Below, piece by piece: positions 54,503 to 63,030 of a stretch of 64,000 bases of DNA (within the stretch, counting starts at the first letter, position 1; each line of letters begins with the position of its first letter). Source of the stretch: Hyphomicrobium sp. 99 (lineage in GTDB: Bacteria > Pseudomonadota > Alphaproteobacteria > Rhizobiales > Hyphomicrobiaceae); the NCBI RefSeq assembly GCF_000384335.2, contig NZ_KQ031382.1:2046001-2110000 (forward strand). Reading direction: 5' to 3'. The position numbers were made by a program, and so were the translations under genes. Below the pieces are notes generated by a model. The model saw only the letters and a list, made by a program, of their open reading frames with translations, made no database searches and was not told the DNA's origin.

Positions 54503-55141
54503 TTAGGCGTAAGGCGTGCCAGCCATCGCAGCTTTGACGCCGATGCTTCCCTGATCGACAATAGCGAGGAAAGCGGCTCTCGCTTCTTTTGAATCTCGCG
54601 TTTCTCGAAAGGTCCGGTGAGCCTGGATGAAGGCCACGGTCCACGTTGCCAGGAGGAGACTGGCTGCCAGACAGGCATCGGGATCGGTAGGTTCGCGCCC
54701 TACGCTTTCGGACAGCGCCACCGTCACGACTTGCGCGAACTCGTCTCGTATCGCCCTGGCCCGAGCCTTCAGGGTTTCGCTGCCCTCGATTGTCTCGATG
54801 AAGCCTTGGCTCCTCGCAGAAAATTCGACAGCAGGGCTTTGTTCCGCCACCAGCCTATGCGCGAGCCGGCGGTACGTCTCGATCGGAGCGACACCGGGAT
54901 CGCGCTGCAGCAAAGCTTGCCGCAGAATCTCTCGGCCTTCCTCGTCGCGATCGAAGAACATGTCCTCCTTGCGAGGGAAATGGTTGAACACCGTCATCCG
55001 TCCGACGTCGGCGGCGAGGGCGATCTCATCCACCGTCACATGATCGAACCCCCGCTCGATGAAGAGGCACGTTGCGGCATCCGAGATGGCTTGCCGCGTG
55101 GCAAGGCGCTTACGGGATCGGCGGTCGGATGGCACTGACAT
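54503..55141 (-). CDS. TetR family repressor
   Basis: 212 residues from ATG 55141; the open frame extends upstream through the operator, which argues against the longer start. Helix-turn-helix: ISDAATCLFIERGFDHVTVD, then EIALAADVGRMTVFNHFPRK. The C-terminal ligand domain is variable. It diverges from an FAD-dependent monooxygenase gene; the shared 104-bp interval contains two copies of a palindrome ATGTACT(G/C)AGTACA. Likely ligand: an aromatic substrate of the monooxygenase (inference). Confidence 0.88.
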   Translation of the reverse strand: MSVPSDRRSRKRLATRQAISDAATCLFIERGFDHVTVDEIALAADVGRMTVFNHFPRKEDMFFDRDEEGREILRQALLQRDPGVAPIETYRRLAHRLVAEQSPAVEFSARSQGFIETIEGSETLKARARAIRDEFAQVVTVALSESVGREPTDPDACLAASLLLATWTVAFIQAHRTFRETRDSKEARAAFLAIVDQGSIGVKAAMAGTPYA

Positions 55142-55163
55142 GCAGCTTCCGATAGCACAATTT

Positions 55164-55178
55164 ATGTACTGAGTACAT
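55164..55178. promoter_or_regulatory. Operator palindrome 1 (TetR)
   Basis: ATGTACTGAGTACAT, a palindrome with a single central base; it lies 22 bp upstream of the tetR start. The same motif recurs 52 bp away. Confidence 0.75.
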
Positions 55179-55215
55179 ATTTGCATTGACATCGACCGCA
55201 GACCACATCCAGTTT

Positions 55216-55230
55216 ATGTACTCAGTACAC
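55216..55230. promoter_or_regulatory. Operator palindrome 2 (TetR)
   Basis: ATGTACTCAGTACAC, a second copy of operator 1 (two differences, one at the centre), 15 bp upstream of the monooxygenase start. It would block transcription or initiation of the monooxygenase when occupied. Confidence 0.75.
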
Positions 55231-55245
55231 ATTGGGATATGGTAT

Positions 55246-56769
55246 ATGGGAATCGCGGTCGACGTCGTGGTTGTGGGGGCCGGTCCGGTCGGGCTCTTGA
55301 CCGCCATTGAGCTGGCATTGGGCGGCGTGCGCGTCCTCATTTTGGAGCGTCTGTCCGCACCGAGTACGGCCACGAAGGCAAAGGCGCTCGGCCCTCTTGC
55401 GAGCGAAGCGTTGCAGCGCCGCGGGATGACTGCGGCCATCGTTGCCGAAGAGATGCGCAGCTTCGCGGCGATCCAGCAGTTTATTGAGCAGAACGGGCCG
55501 GATGCGCGCGGTCCACGGTCGAAGTTGAGCGGCCATTTTGCCGGTTTGCCGATCCGAAAGGATGCGCAGAATAAGCTGGAACGGCGCGCCCGTGCAGTGG
55601 ATCAGCATGGGCTCGAAGCCATGCTGGCCGAGCGCGCGCGCTCCCTCGGCATCGAGGTGCGCCGCGCTTGCGAGGTCATCGGCTTCGCCGAGCAGGACCA
55701 CGGGATTGATGTGGAATGGTCGTCTCCGGCAGGCGGAGGCCATATAAGATGCTCCTATCTCATTGGTTGTGACGGAGGACGCAGCTTCGTCCGCAAGCGC
55801 GCCGGTTTCGATTTCCCTGGCACGCAGCCAACGTCAACGCTCTACCAAGTCATCGCCGACATCGATCATCCCGAACGCCTGTTGCCCAATGGCTGGAATC
55901 GCACGCCGGGCGGCGTATTCTCCTACGGCCCCATTCCCGGCCGGCTGGTCATGATCGACTTCAGCGGGCCGCCCGAAGACCGGGAGGCTCCGCTCACACG
56001 CGAGGAGATCGAAGCCGTATTGCGCCGCATCAGCGGCAAGGACGTGGGCGTGAAATCGCTCGAAAGCGGCAGCCGCTGGGCAGACAATACGCGGCTCGTC
56101 GATACCTATCGCAAAGGCCGGGTGCTGCTCGCTGGTGATGCGGCGCATATCCATACGCCGTTCGGCGGTCAGGGCCTGAGCCTCGGACTCGTGGACGCTG
56201 CAAACCTCGGCTGGAAGCTCGCGGCCGTCATTCGCGGCGAGATGCCGGAAAGCCTGCTCGACACCTACACGGCCGAACGGCGGCCCGTCGCCGAAGCCGT
56301 TCTGGCGAACACTCTTGCACAGATGGCCATCATGCGCCCCGATCCACAATCGGGTGCGATGCGGGACATCGTAGCGAGGCTCATGCAGTTCGACGACGTC
56401 AACCGGTTCATCGGCGAGATCATGAGCGGCCTCTCCATCCGTTACGATCTCGGGTCGAAGCTGGACGACATCGGACGGCTGATCGAAGACAAGCCGATCC
56501 GCCACGGCGATGCCGACGTGTCTCTCTACGATCTCATGCAGGATGGCATGGCCGTACTTCTCGACGCCTCAACCGAGCAGAGGGCTTCCAAGCTCGTCGC
56601 AGTCAGCACGCAGAGGATACGTTGCGTCGTCGTCGATGCAGAGCGTTCGATGCTGATCCGTCCCGATGCCTGCATTGCTTGGACCGGTGAAGAGAATAGC
56701 ATCGACGGATTGGACGAAGCACTCCGCCGCTGGTTCAAGCCAACACTGGATGTCGGGCCCATGGCGTAA
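55246..56769 (+). CDS. FAD-dependent aromatic monooxygenase
   Basis: 507 residues from ATG 55246; the open frame starting at 55186 crosses operator 2 and is rejected. Class A flavoprotein hydroxylase: FAD motif VVVVGAGPVGLLTAIELALG, the DG motif in IGCDGGRSFVRKRAG and the GD motif in LLAGDAAHIHTPFGGQG. The C-terminal thioredoxin-like part is short, as in PheA/TfdB and polyketide hydroxylases. NAD(P)H-dependent hydroxylation of a phenolic or quinone substrate is likely; the substrate is not readable. Controlled by the adjacent TetR repressor. Confidence 0.85.
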   Translation: MGIAVDVVVVGAGPVGLLTAIELALGGVRVLILERLSAPSTATKAKALGPLASEALQRRGMTAAIVAEEMRSFAAIQQFIEQNGPDARGPRSKLSGHFAGLPIRKDAQNKLERRARAVDQHGLEAMLAERARSLGIEVRRACEVIGFAEQDHGIDVEWSSPAGGGHIRCSYLIGCDGGRSFVRKRAGFDFPGTQPTSTLYQVIADIDHPERLLPNGWNRTPGGVFSYGPIPGRLVMIDFSGPPEDREAPLTREEIEAVLRRISGKDVGVKSLESGSRWADNTRLVDTYRKGRVLLAGDAAHIHTPFGGQGLSLGLVDAANLGWKLAAVIRGEMPESLLDTYTAERRPVAEAVLANTLAQMAIMRPDPQSGAMRDIVARLMQFDDVNRFIGEIMSGLSIRYDLGSKLDDIGRLIEDKPIRHGDADVSLYDLMQDGMAVLLDASTEQRASKLVAVSTQRIRCVVVDAERSMLIRPDACIAWTGEENSIDGLDEALRRWFKPTLDVGPMA

Positions 56770-57010
56770 TCCGAACAGTGATCATTTGTGTTCAAGCTAT
56801 CCACCAGCGTCAATCGATCTGTCCAAGAAGCTTTGCCGCTTTACCCAACGTTAAGCACTCCCGGACACTACTTCATCGATTGCGATGATTCTGGCGGCCG
56901 CAGCGCATTCACGCCACCATTCAGTATGCGTCCCAATTTTGTGGCGGGAGCCTTCAAGGCGGGAGTGCCGCATGGGCGGGCAGGTTGCCCGCGCCTTCGG
57001 GGGACCATGC

Positions 57011-57214
57011 ATGGCGAGGATCATCGCATTCAAGACGGCACCGAAGCCGACAGCGGCATCGGTGCTCGCCGCATACGGAGCAGGACAATCAGCCGAGATC
57101 GTGCTTTTCCCAGGTGTGCGCTACGAGCGCCACGACGAGGAGAAAGGCAAGAAGCCGAAGAAAACGCGACGCCGACGAGATAGGCTCGAGATCGACAGCG
57201 AAACGAGATCCTAA
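57011..57214 (+). CDS. Small basic protein, 67 aa
   Basis: 67 residues from ATG 57011, starting MARIIAFKTAPKPTA, with a central AEIVLFPGVRYERHDEE and a Lys/Arg-rich C-terminus. I recall short proteins with an AEI-LFPGVRYER core in rhizobia; no function is known. The tail after residue ~45 is poorly conserved in character. The first palindromic element copy C begins 10 bp downstream. Confidence 0.6.
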   Translation: MARIIAFKTAPKPTAASVLAAYGAGQSAEIVLFPGVRYERHDEEKGKKPKKTRRRRDRLEIDSETRS

Positions 57215-57223
57215 CATCCTTAC

Positions 57224-57274
57224 GTCGCGTGCGGCCGGCTCCCCGAAGGGGAGTCGCACGCGACAATCAAAAAA
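57224..57274 (+). repeat. Palindromic element, copy C
   Basis: Arms GTCGCGTGCG (57224-57233) and CGCACGCGAC (57255-57264), 10 of 10 paired; GCCGG, inner stem CTCCCC-GAA-GGGGAG (57239-57253), T; tail AATCAAAAAA. Confidence 0.85.
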
Positions 57275-57298
57275 TCGCGTGCGGGCGGTCACCGACAC

Positions 57299-57400
57299 TG
57301 TCATCCTGGGCGAGCCCTTTGCGAGACCCGGGACCCAGAATTCGCATTCTGCATGGTGGCATGGGTCCCGGCTCTTCGCTTCGCTGCGGCCGGGATGACA
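57299..57400. repeat. 102-bp element with terminal inverted repeats
   Basis: Ends TGTCATCCTGG and CCGGGATGACA form an 11-bp terminal inverted repeat with one mismatch. Inside, GACCCGGGACCCA and TGGGTCCCGG make a second stem. It is a MITE-like sequence similar in its ends to the 130-bp elements at 61.9 and 62.6 kb. It lies between palindromic element copies C and D. Confidence 0.65.
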
Positions 57401-57410
57401 GGGGGCGAGC

Positions 57411-57461
57411 GTCGCGTGCGGCCGGCTCCCCGAAGGGGAGTCGCACGCGACAAACAAAAAG
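57411..57461 (+). repeat. Palindromic element, copy D
   Basis: Arms GTCGCGTGCG (57411-57420) and CGCACGCGAC (57442-57451), perfectly paired; same core as copy C (identical through 41 bp); tail AAACAAAAAG. It ends 5 bp before the stop codon of the minus-strand DUF1254-like gene. Confidence 0.85.
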
Positions 57462-57466
57462 TTCTC

Positions 57467-58039
57467 CTAAGCGCCGCCTGGGTTGCATGAGGCTTTGGCG
57501 AGAACGGCTTGCTCATCGGCGCGATAGGGATCGCCCTTGTCGGGCGCGCGAACGACAATCAGCCCTTTGGCTGCAGCGATCGACTGCTGCGCGTCGACGG
57601 GCGGCGGGGCGCCGGGTATCGCGATGGCTTGCGGAAGCCCAAGAAAGCGATCGTCGGCGGGCACGATCGAGAGATCGACCGCTGTCTCCCGGTCGGCGGA
57701 AGCGGCGGCGAAATAGAGATTGTGTCCATCCGGCGCATAGATCCCGATGGTCCAGCCGAGATCGGGAAGCAGCGCACGGACGCGCATCGTTGTATCCGTC
57801 GTATCGAAAAGACAGAACGCATATCGCGCGTCAGGCGCAAGAAACGGCAGCAGCTGCCGCTGTGGAGCAATTGCGTCGGTGATCACCATCTTGTTTTGCG
57901 GAAGCGACCGCGCGAGCCGCGAGTAAGCCGATCCGCGCGCATCGTTGACCGCCAGGAACGTCGCGACGAGATGCACGATCCCGGCAACCAGCAGGAAGAT
58001 AGCGAGTAGCCGGAAGTCGAAGCGCTGCAGCACCTTCAT
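57467..58039 (-). CDS. DUF1254-like membrane-anchored protein
   Basis: 190 residues from ATG 58039, overlapping the DUF1214 gene (ATGA). One N-terminal membrane helix (RLLAIFLLVAGIVHLVATFL), then an extracytoplasmic domain: KMVITDAIAPQRQLLPFLAP, then AFCLFDTTDTTMRVRALLP, and LGWTIGIYAPDGHNLYF. In many genomes a short DUF1254 protein follows a DUF1214 protein in this way. The pair is thought to act in the envelope; no reaction is known. The 3' end abuts palindromic element copy D. Confidence 0.7.
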   Translation of the reverse strand: MKVLQRFDFRLLAIFLLVAGIVHLVATFLAVNDARGSAYSRLARSLPQNKMVITDAIAPQRQLLPFLAPDARYAFCLFDTTDTTMRVRALLPDLGWTIGIYAPDGHNLYFAAASADRETAVDLSIVPADDRFLGLPQAIAIPGAPPPVDAQQSIAAAKGLIVVRAPDKGDPYRADEQAVLAKASCNPGGA

Positions 58040-58707
58040 GAACAGCCCTCCCGCGTGATGACGGGCAAATGCTTGTTGCGCTCTGCACGCTCTTCGCTCG
58101 AAAGACCCGTCGCCGGATCGAGAACGGTTAGCACGAGCACGAGACGTCCAGCGCCGCTCGTCGGCAGCCAGTTGCCAGGACGCGCATCGCGCCCGAGCGT
58201 GACGACGAACGATCCGTTCGGATTGGGAGCGATCGTGTCGGCCGTGAACTCGTAGCGGTCGGCGTCGTTCGAGATGAGATTGCCGCGCGCGTCGAACACG
58301 GCGAGGCTCCACCACAAGCCCCGCATGTTCGCGCCTTCGACGATGTAATTGCACGACGAATGAAGGCGCGCCCCCTGCGAGTCCGTGCGCGCCTCGAAGA
58401 CACCTGCGCTATCGGCTGAAATCCTAAGCTTCCCCGTAGTGATGATGTGGGCCTTGGTATAGGGATCGGCGCTCTCGCGGCCAATGTCTCGCCACTGTTG
58501 CCAGGGCCCGTACATGTCTGTCGAAAGTGGCGAGCCGCGCGAGATCATGTAGCGGCTCGACCAGACGCCGACGGTCACGGCGAGCATGATCGTCAGGATG
58601 AGGCCGATCGTGCGTATGAGGCTCGCAAATATCGTGCGCGCCAAGCTACCGCGCGATGACGACGGCGGCGCGGGCGATACCGCTGGCTCGAGTTCGACCG
58701 ATGCCAA
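58036..58707 (-). CDS. DUF1214 domain protein
   Basis: 223 residues. N-terminal membrane helix near residues 28-48 (LIRTIGLILTIMLAVTVGVW), then a DUF1214-like domain with NYIVEGANMRGLWWSLAVFD, then ADRYEFTADTIAPNPNGSF and a late VLTVLDPATGLSS. Translationally coupled to the DUF1254-like gene downstream and 27 nt downstream of the penicillin-binding protein gene. Probably periplasmic-facing; function unknown. Confidence 0.75.
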   Translation of the reverse strand: MASVELEPAVSPAPPSSSRGSLARTIFASLIRTIGLILTIMLAVTVGVWSSRYMISRGSPLSTDMYGPWQQWRDIGRESADPYTKAHIITTGKLRISADSAGVFEARTDSQGARLHSSCNYIVEGANMRGLWWSLAVFDARGNLISNDADRYEFTADTIAPNPNGSFVVTLGRDARPGNWLPTSGAGRLVLVLTVLDPATGLSSEERAERNKHLPVITREGCS

Positions 58708-58734
58708 GTGCGTGGCTTCCTGTTCAACGCGCGG

Positions 58735-61089
58735 CTAGCGCCGCGCCTCCGAGTTTGTAGACGACGTGCCGAGCGGTGCCCCGCTCGGCACCGCGGCCGG
58801 TATCGAAAGATCGTCGTGAGAGGTATCGAAGAGCGTCGCACGCCGGTCGGCCTTTGGCGTGTCCGGACGGACTGCGGGCTGCGGCGCTTCCTTCGGATCG
58901 ATCGGCTGCGTCGGCGAGTGCGAAGGTGCGGACGGTTGAGGCGCGACTTCGGATTGCCCGTTCGCCTTGCGCAGCGCCGCAACGAGAACCTTCAACGCAT
59001 CGCGCGTCTTCGACGGCATGATGGCTGGCGTCTTCGAAGAGTCGGACGCCGCCTGCGCCGGCTCGAGGCCCGCCGCGACTTGCTGCGCTCTGATCTCCGC
59101 GAGACGTTTTTGCTCCTCAACCTGGCGGGGATGCGGAGCGAGACCCGGAATGGTCGGAATGTTCATGTCGGCGTGAGCGACCGTCATCAGGTCGTGCCAG
59201 ATCGGCGCCGCCTGATGACCGCCGGTGACGCCCGCGCGCATCGGCCGGTTGTCGTCGTTGCCGATCCAGACGCCGGCCACGTATTTGCCGGTGAAGCCCA
59301 TGAACCACGCGTCCTTCGGGCCGGTGGATGTGCCGGTCTTGCCCGCGACGTTGGTAAAATCGAGATTGGCTAACCCGCCCGTGCCTTCCGTCACGACGCG
59401 ATTGAGCATGACGTTCATCTCTTCGGCGACGTGGCGCGATATGACCTGCCGCGGCGGTGGCTCGTCGCGCTCGCGCGAATAGAGGAGATCGCCCTTCGAT
59501 GTCGTGATGTCAAGAATGCCGTAGGGCTTGGCAAGCTTGCCGCCGTTCGCAAACGTCGCGACGCCGCCGGTATGCTCGAGCACCGTGATGCCGCCGTCGC
59601 CGAGCGCCATCGAGCAGGTTTTCTTCACGCCGTCGATGCCGAGCCGCTTGGTCATCTCGACGACCTTTTCGCGGCCGACGACGAACGACAGCTCGGCAGC
59701 GACCGTATTCAATGATTTGGCGAGCGCCATCCAAAGCGGTACCTTCGAGCCCGAGCCGCCACCGCCGCCGTAGTTCGAAGGCGACCAGTTTCCGCATGAC
59801 CGCGAGGCGTCGCGCACGATGGTTTCCGGTGTGAAGCCGTTCTCCATCGCCGTCGCATAAACGTAGACTTTGAATGACGAGCCCGGCTGGCGTTTGGCAT
59901 GGGTCGCACGGTTGAACTGGCTTTCGCCGTAATCCGGTCCGCCGACGATCGCGCGGACTTTTCCGTCCGTCTCCATGAGAACGATCGCGCCGGAGGTGAA
60001 ATGAAGATCGCGGCCTTCCTTGCGAAGCGCCGCGGCAAGCGCCTCTTCGGCCTGCCGCTGCAGCGTCAGATCGACCGTCGTCCGCGCCGTCAGCACGTAC
60101 TGGTTCTTGCCCTCGGCAAGGCGCTGAACTTCTTCATAGGCCCAATCGAGATACCAATCGGGACTGGTCGTCGCGCGCGCTTCGACGATCTTCGCCGGGT
60201 TCATGCGCGCCGAATGGACTTGCCCCGCCGTGTAATATCCCGCTTCGACGAGGTTATCGAGAACCTGATTGGTACGCGCGCGCGACGCCGCGAGATCAAC
60301 GAGCGGCGAATACTTCGACGGCGCCTTGAACAGACCGGCGAGCACAGCTGCTTCCGGCATGGTGATGTCGCGAACGGATTTCCCGAAGTAATATTGCGAC
60401 GCGGCCTCGACGCCGAAGGTGCCGCCGCCCATGTAGGCCCGGTCGAAGTAGAGCTTCAGGATCTCGCGCTTGGAGTAGCGGCTCTCGAGAAGAAACGAGA
60501 GGAACAGTTCCTTGATCTTTCGCTGCAGCGAGCGCTCGGACGACAGGAACAGGTTTTTCGCGAGCTGCTGCGTCAGCGTCGAGCCGCCTTGCACGACCTC
60601 GTTGGCCTTCACGTTGGTGACGAGCGCGCGCAGCGTGCCGAGCACGTCGACGCCGTAGTGCTCGAAGAAGCGCCGGTCTTCCGTCGACAGCGTCGCCTTG
60701 ATCAGAACGTCGGGAATTTCCTCGAGCGGCACGGCGTCGTTGTGCAGAATGCCGCGCTTGCCGATCTCGTTGCCGTTGACGTCGAGAAACTTGACTGCGT
60801 ACCGCCCGGTCAGAAATTTACTCTCGTCGAACTCTTCGAATGCGGGGAGGGCAAGGCCGTAGAGAACGACCAAGCCGCCGAACAGCATCGTCAGGCTTTC
60901 GGAGGCGAATTCATTGAGAAGACGGCGCCAGCCGACGAGCTGAAAGCGGGCGAAGTAGCTCGATCCGGCGTTCCAGTAGTCTTTGACGCGCGACCATGCT
61001 TCCCCGAGCGCGGAATTGATCTGCGAGTCGAGCCGAAGCCAGTCAATGAAGCGGTCGCGGCCGCCCTGCCTGTGAAACCAGTCGTTCAA
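58735..61089 (-). CDS. Penicillin-binding protein 1A (bifunctional)
   Basis: 784 residues. A cytoplasmic N-terminus and one membrane helix near residues 65-85 (LTMLFGGLVVLYGLALPAF) are followed by a GT51 glycosyltransferase domain with EDRRFFEHYGVDVLG, GGSTLTQQLAKNLFL and KREILKLYFDRAYMGGG. The transpeptidase domain has the active Ser in PGSSFKVYVY, SLN in AKSLNTVAAEL and KTGTS near residue 580. A Pro/Ala/Ser-rich C-terminal extension follows. It polymerises and cross-links peptidoglycan at the inner-membrane surface. Confidence 0.93.
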   Translation of the reverse strand: MNDWFHRQGGRDRFIDWLRLDSQINSALGEAWSRVKDYWNAGSSYFARFQLVGWRRLLNEFASESLTMLFGGLVVLYGLALPAFEEFDESKFLTGRYAVKFLDVNGNEIGKRGILHNDAVPLEEIPDVLIKATLSTEDRRFFEHYGVDVLGTLRALVTNVKANEVVQGGSTLTQQLAKNLFLSSERSLQRKIKELFLSFLLESRYSKREILKLYFDRAYMGGGTFGVEAASQYYFGKSVRDITMPEAAVLAGLFKAPSKYSPLVDLAASRARTNQVLDNLVEAGYYTAGQVHSARMNPAKIVEARATTSPDWYLDWAYEEVQRLAEGKNQYVLTARTTVDLTLQRQAEEALAAALRKEGRDLHFTSGAIVLMETDGKVRAIVGGPDYGESQFNRATHAKRQPGSSFKVYVYATAMENGFTPETIVRDASRSCGNWSPSNYGGGGGSGSKVPLWMALAKSLNTVAAELSFVVGREKVVEMTKRLGIDGVKKTCSMALGDGGITVLEHTGGVATFANGGKLAKPYGILDITTSKGDLLYSRERDEPPPRQVISRHVAEEMNVMLNRVVTEGTGGLANLDFTNVAGKTGTSTGPKDAWFMGFTGKYVAGVWIGNDDNRPMRAGVTGGHQAAPIWHDLMTVAHADMNIPTIPGLAPHPRQVEEQKRLAEIRAQQVAAGLEPAQAASDSSKTPAIMPSKTRDALKVLVAALRKANGQSEVAPQPSAPSHSPTQPIDPKEAPQPAVRPDTPKADRRATLFDTSHDDLSIPAAVPSGAPLGTSSTNSEARR

Positions 61090-61291
61090 GAAACCGCCAC
61101 CCTAACGACGTCGCTCTTGTCACGCGTGAGACGTGGGCTTAAGCCCTCAACAGCGAGAGTCTTTCTTGCAACAACAATCGCGACGCCTCCCACCGGACGC
61201 GCCGCTTAAACCGACGAGCCGACGTTACACGACGCAACTCGACGGAATTGTGGTTATCGTGACTGAACCGGCAAGGGAAGAGCAAGACTTG

Positions 61292-61822
61292 ATGTTGGAC
61301 GGCAACGATCCACCGTTCTGGCAGACCAAAACGCTCGAGGAGATGAGCCGCGACGAGTGGGAAGCTCTGTGCGACGGCTGCGGGCGGTGCTGCCTCGTCA
61401 AGCTCGAGGACGAGGACACGGCCGAGATCTACTTGACGCGCCTGGCGTGCGGCATGCTCGACACCCGCACCTGCCGCTGCAAGGACTATCCCAACCGCTT
61501 CAAGAAGATGCCGGATTGTCTTGAGATCGATATTGCACGCGCGCGTGAGCTTTCATGGCTGCCGAAGACGTGCGCCTACCGCCTCATCGGCGAGGGCCGC
61601 GATCTCATGTGGTGGCATCCGTTGGTCTCCGGCTCGCCCGACACGGTCCACGAAGCCGGCATTTCCGTCCGCAGCTTCGCGATGAGCGAACGACGCGTCA
61701 AACAAGAGAATTATTGGAAGTACATCATTCCGGACGAGGGTCCGGAAGCTGACGAGGTTCAGCCCAAGCAAAAACGCCGCCGCTCCGGCACCCGCCAAAA
61801 TCCCCCCGAACCAGTCGAATAG
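61292..61822 (+). CDS. YcgN-type cysteine-cluster protein (UPF0260)
   Basis: 176 residues from ATG 61292 with AGGGAAGAG upstream; an in-frame GTG at 61259 is an alternative. [20 protein letters not shown], then [18 protein letters not shown] and [20 protein letters not shown] are typical of UPF0260, a family with a multi-Cys cluster that may bind metal. The C-terminal ~30 residues are charged. Divergent from the penicillin-binding protein gene. Function unknown. Confidence 0.88.
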   Translation: MLDGNDPPFWQTKTLEEMSRDEWEALCDGCGRCCLVKLEDEDTAEIYLTRLACGMLDTRTCRCKDYPNRFKKMPDCLEIDIARARELSWLPKTCAYRLIGEGRDLMWWHPLVSGSPDTVHEAGISVRSFAMSERRVKQENYWKYIIPDEGPEADEVQPKQKRRRSGTRQNPPEPVE

Positions 61823-61929
61823 CGGCCGAGCCGCCGCACCACATATCGCGGTCTGTTGCTTCGCGCGCCTGCCATCCCGAAGTCAGCGAAGACCGCGCGC
61901 GAAGTTCCGAAGTTCCCGCACCATTCACC

Positions 61930-62059
61930 GTCATCCCGGCGCAGGCCGGGATCCATGCAAGCCTCCGCATGCGTTCTCGCGCGAGCGGCATCGTCCGCGC
62001 AGCACATTCGCTTCGCCGTCGCTGATACGTGTCTGGTTGCCGGCCTGCGCCGGCATGAC
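61930..62059. repeat. 130-bp MITE-like element, left copy
   Basis: 20-bp terminal inverted repeats, GTCATCCCGGCGCAGGCCGG at 61930-61949 and its near-complement at 62040-62059 (one mismatch). About 96% identical to 62623-62752 (about five differences); similarity extends about 18 bp further right to 62077. It occupies most of the 331-bp gap between the YcgN-type and GIY-YIG genes. Confidence 0.85.
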
Positions 62060-62153
62060 GGTGGTTGAGGCGAGCGCGAAGGTACGTTCGCCCAAAGAAG
62101 AGAATCGTAGAAAATGCTCATACAGCGCGAAACAAGAAGTGGGGGGAAGTACA

Positions 62154-62594
62154 ATGCTATCCGTTCCCGAACTTTTTCGAAGAGCTTCCATAGAAATCCG
62201 CGGACACGTGGCTTGGGGAAGCGCAGTGCCAGACACCTCGTCTGGTGTATATGTCATCGCCCTTGCCGAGCCGGCGGCCAACTTCACGGCGAAATTGTCA
62301 GAAGACCAACTGAAACGTTGGAATGCTGACGAAGAGATCATCTACATCGGAAGAGCGACCCAGCTTCGGAAGCGGATCGCACAATTCTATCGTCACGAAT
62401 ACGGTCGATCGAGTCCACATCGAGGCGGCCAGGATATCAAGTTGCTGACTGGCTTGACCGAGGTTTACTGGGGTAGCGCATTGGATTTCGCGGAAGCAGA
62501 AAAAGCCATGATCGATGCATTCCACGCCGAGGTTGGTGCGCTTCCGTTCGGCAATCGAATGCGTGCAGCCCAGAAGCGAGCCGCTTCAAACTGA
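62154..62594 (+). CDS. GIY-YIG-like protein, bracketed by MITE-like repeats
   Basis: 146 residues from ATG 62154 with GGGGGGAAG at 62140-62148. The fold resembles a GIY-YIG nuclease: SSGVYVIALAEP for the first motif, then EEIIYIGRATQLRKRIAQFY for the second with its conserved Arg, and a Glu in ALDFAEAEKAMIDAF. Standard members have GIY and YIG; here the first is GVY and the second IYIG, so the enzyme may be active but diverged. A single-gene island flanked by direct copies of the 130-bp element. Confidence 0.6.
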   Translation: MLSVPELFRRASIEIRGHVAWGSAVPDTSSGVYVIALAEPAANFTAKLSEDQLKRWNADEEIIYIGRATQLRKRIAQFYRHEYGRSSPHRGGQDIKLLTGLTEVYWGSALDFAEAEKAMIDAFHAEVGALPFGNRMRAAQKRAASN

Positions 62595-62622
62595 GTGCGA
62601 GGAAGCGGTTCCTCCACCCTCT

Positions 62623-62752
62623 GTCATCCCGGCGCAGGCCGGGATCCATGCAAGCCTCCGCATGCGTTCTCGCGCGAGCGGCATCGTCCGCGCAGCACAT
62701 TCGCTCCGCCCTCGCTGATACTTGTCTGGTTGCCGGCCTTCGCCGGCATGAC
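62623..62752. repeat. 130-bp MITE-like element, right copy
   Basis: Same orientation as the copy at 61930-62059, with 20-bp terminal inverted repeats at 62623-62642 and 62733-62752. Differences are limited to a few substitutions (such as CTCCGCCCTCG for CTTCGCCGTCG). The 18 bp following both copies also match. Confidence 0.85.
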
Positions 62753-63030
62753 GGTGGTTGAGGCGAGCGCTGAACTCCGACAACGAAAAATATCAGAGCA
62801 AACTTATCCTCGCTCTGCGGCGCGGGTTTACAATCGGAAAGTTTGGGCTCTGAACTCTCATTTTACATATAAAAATCAATATGTTGCATGATTTTTCCAG
62901 TTGACAGCGTAACGCTCTTCGGGTAGTTTTTTGTATAACGCGGAAAGTGTGAGAGGCCGGCGAGACGGCCTCGGGGCTGCAATGTCGGCGCGTCGCGTTC
63001 CAAGCTAAATTTTCCAAAAAGGCAGTGTGC
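62753..63030. promoter_or_regulatory. AT-rich leader before the packaging genes
   Basis: 278 bp with no supported gene. The stretch 62857-62945 is unusually AT-rich for this genome, with a TTGACA-like element about 62901-62906 and TATAAC about 62933-62938; their spacing is longer than the optimum, so a promoter is only suggested. Such AT-rich leaders are common before horizontally acquired or silenced genes. Confidence 0.35.
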
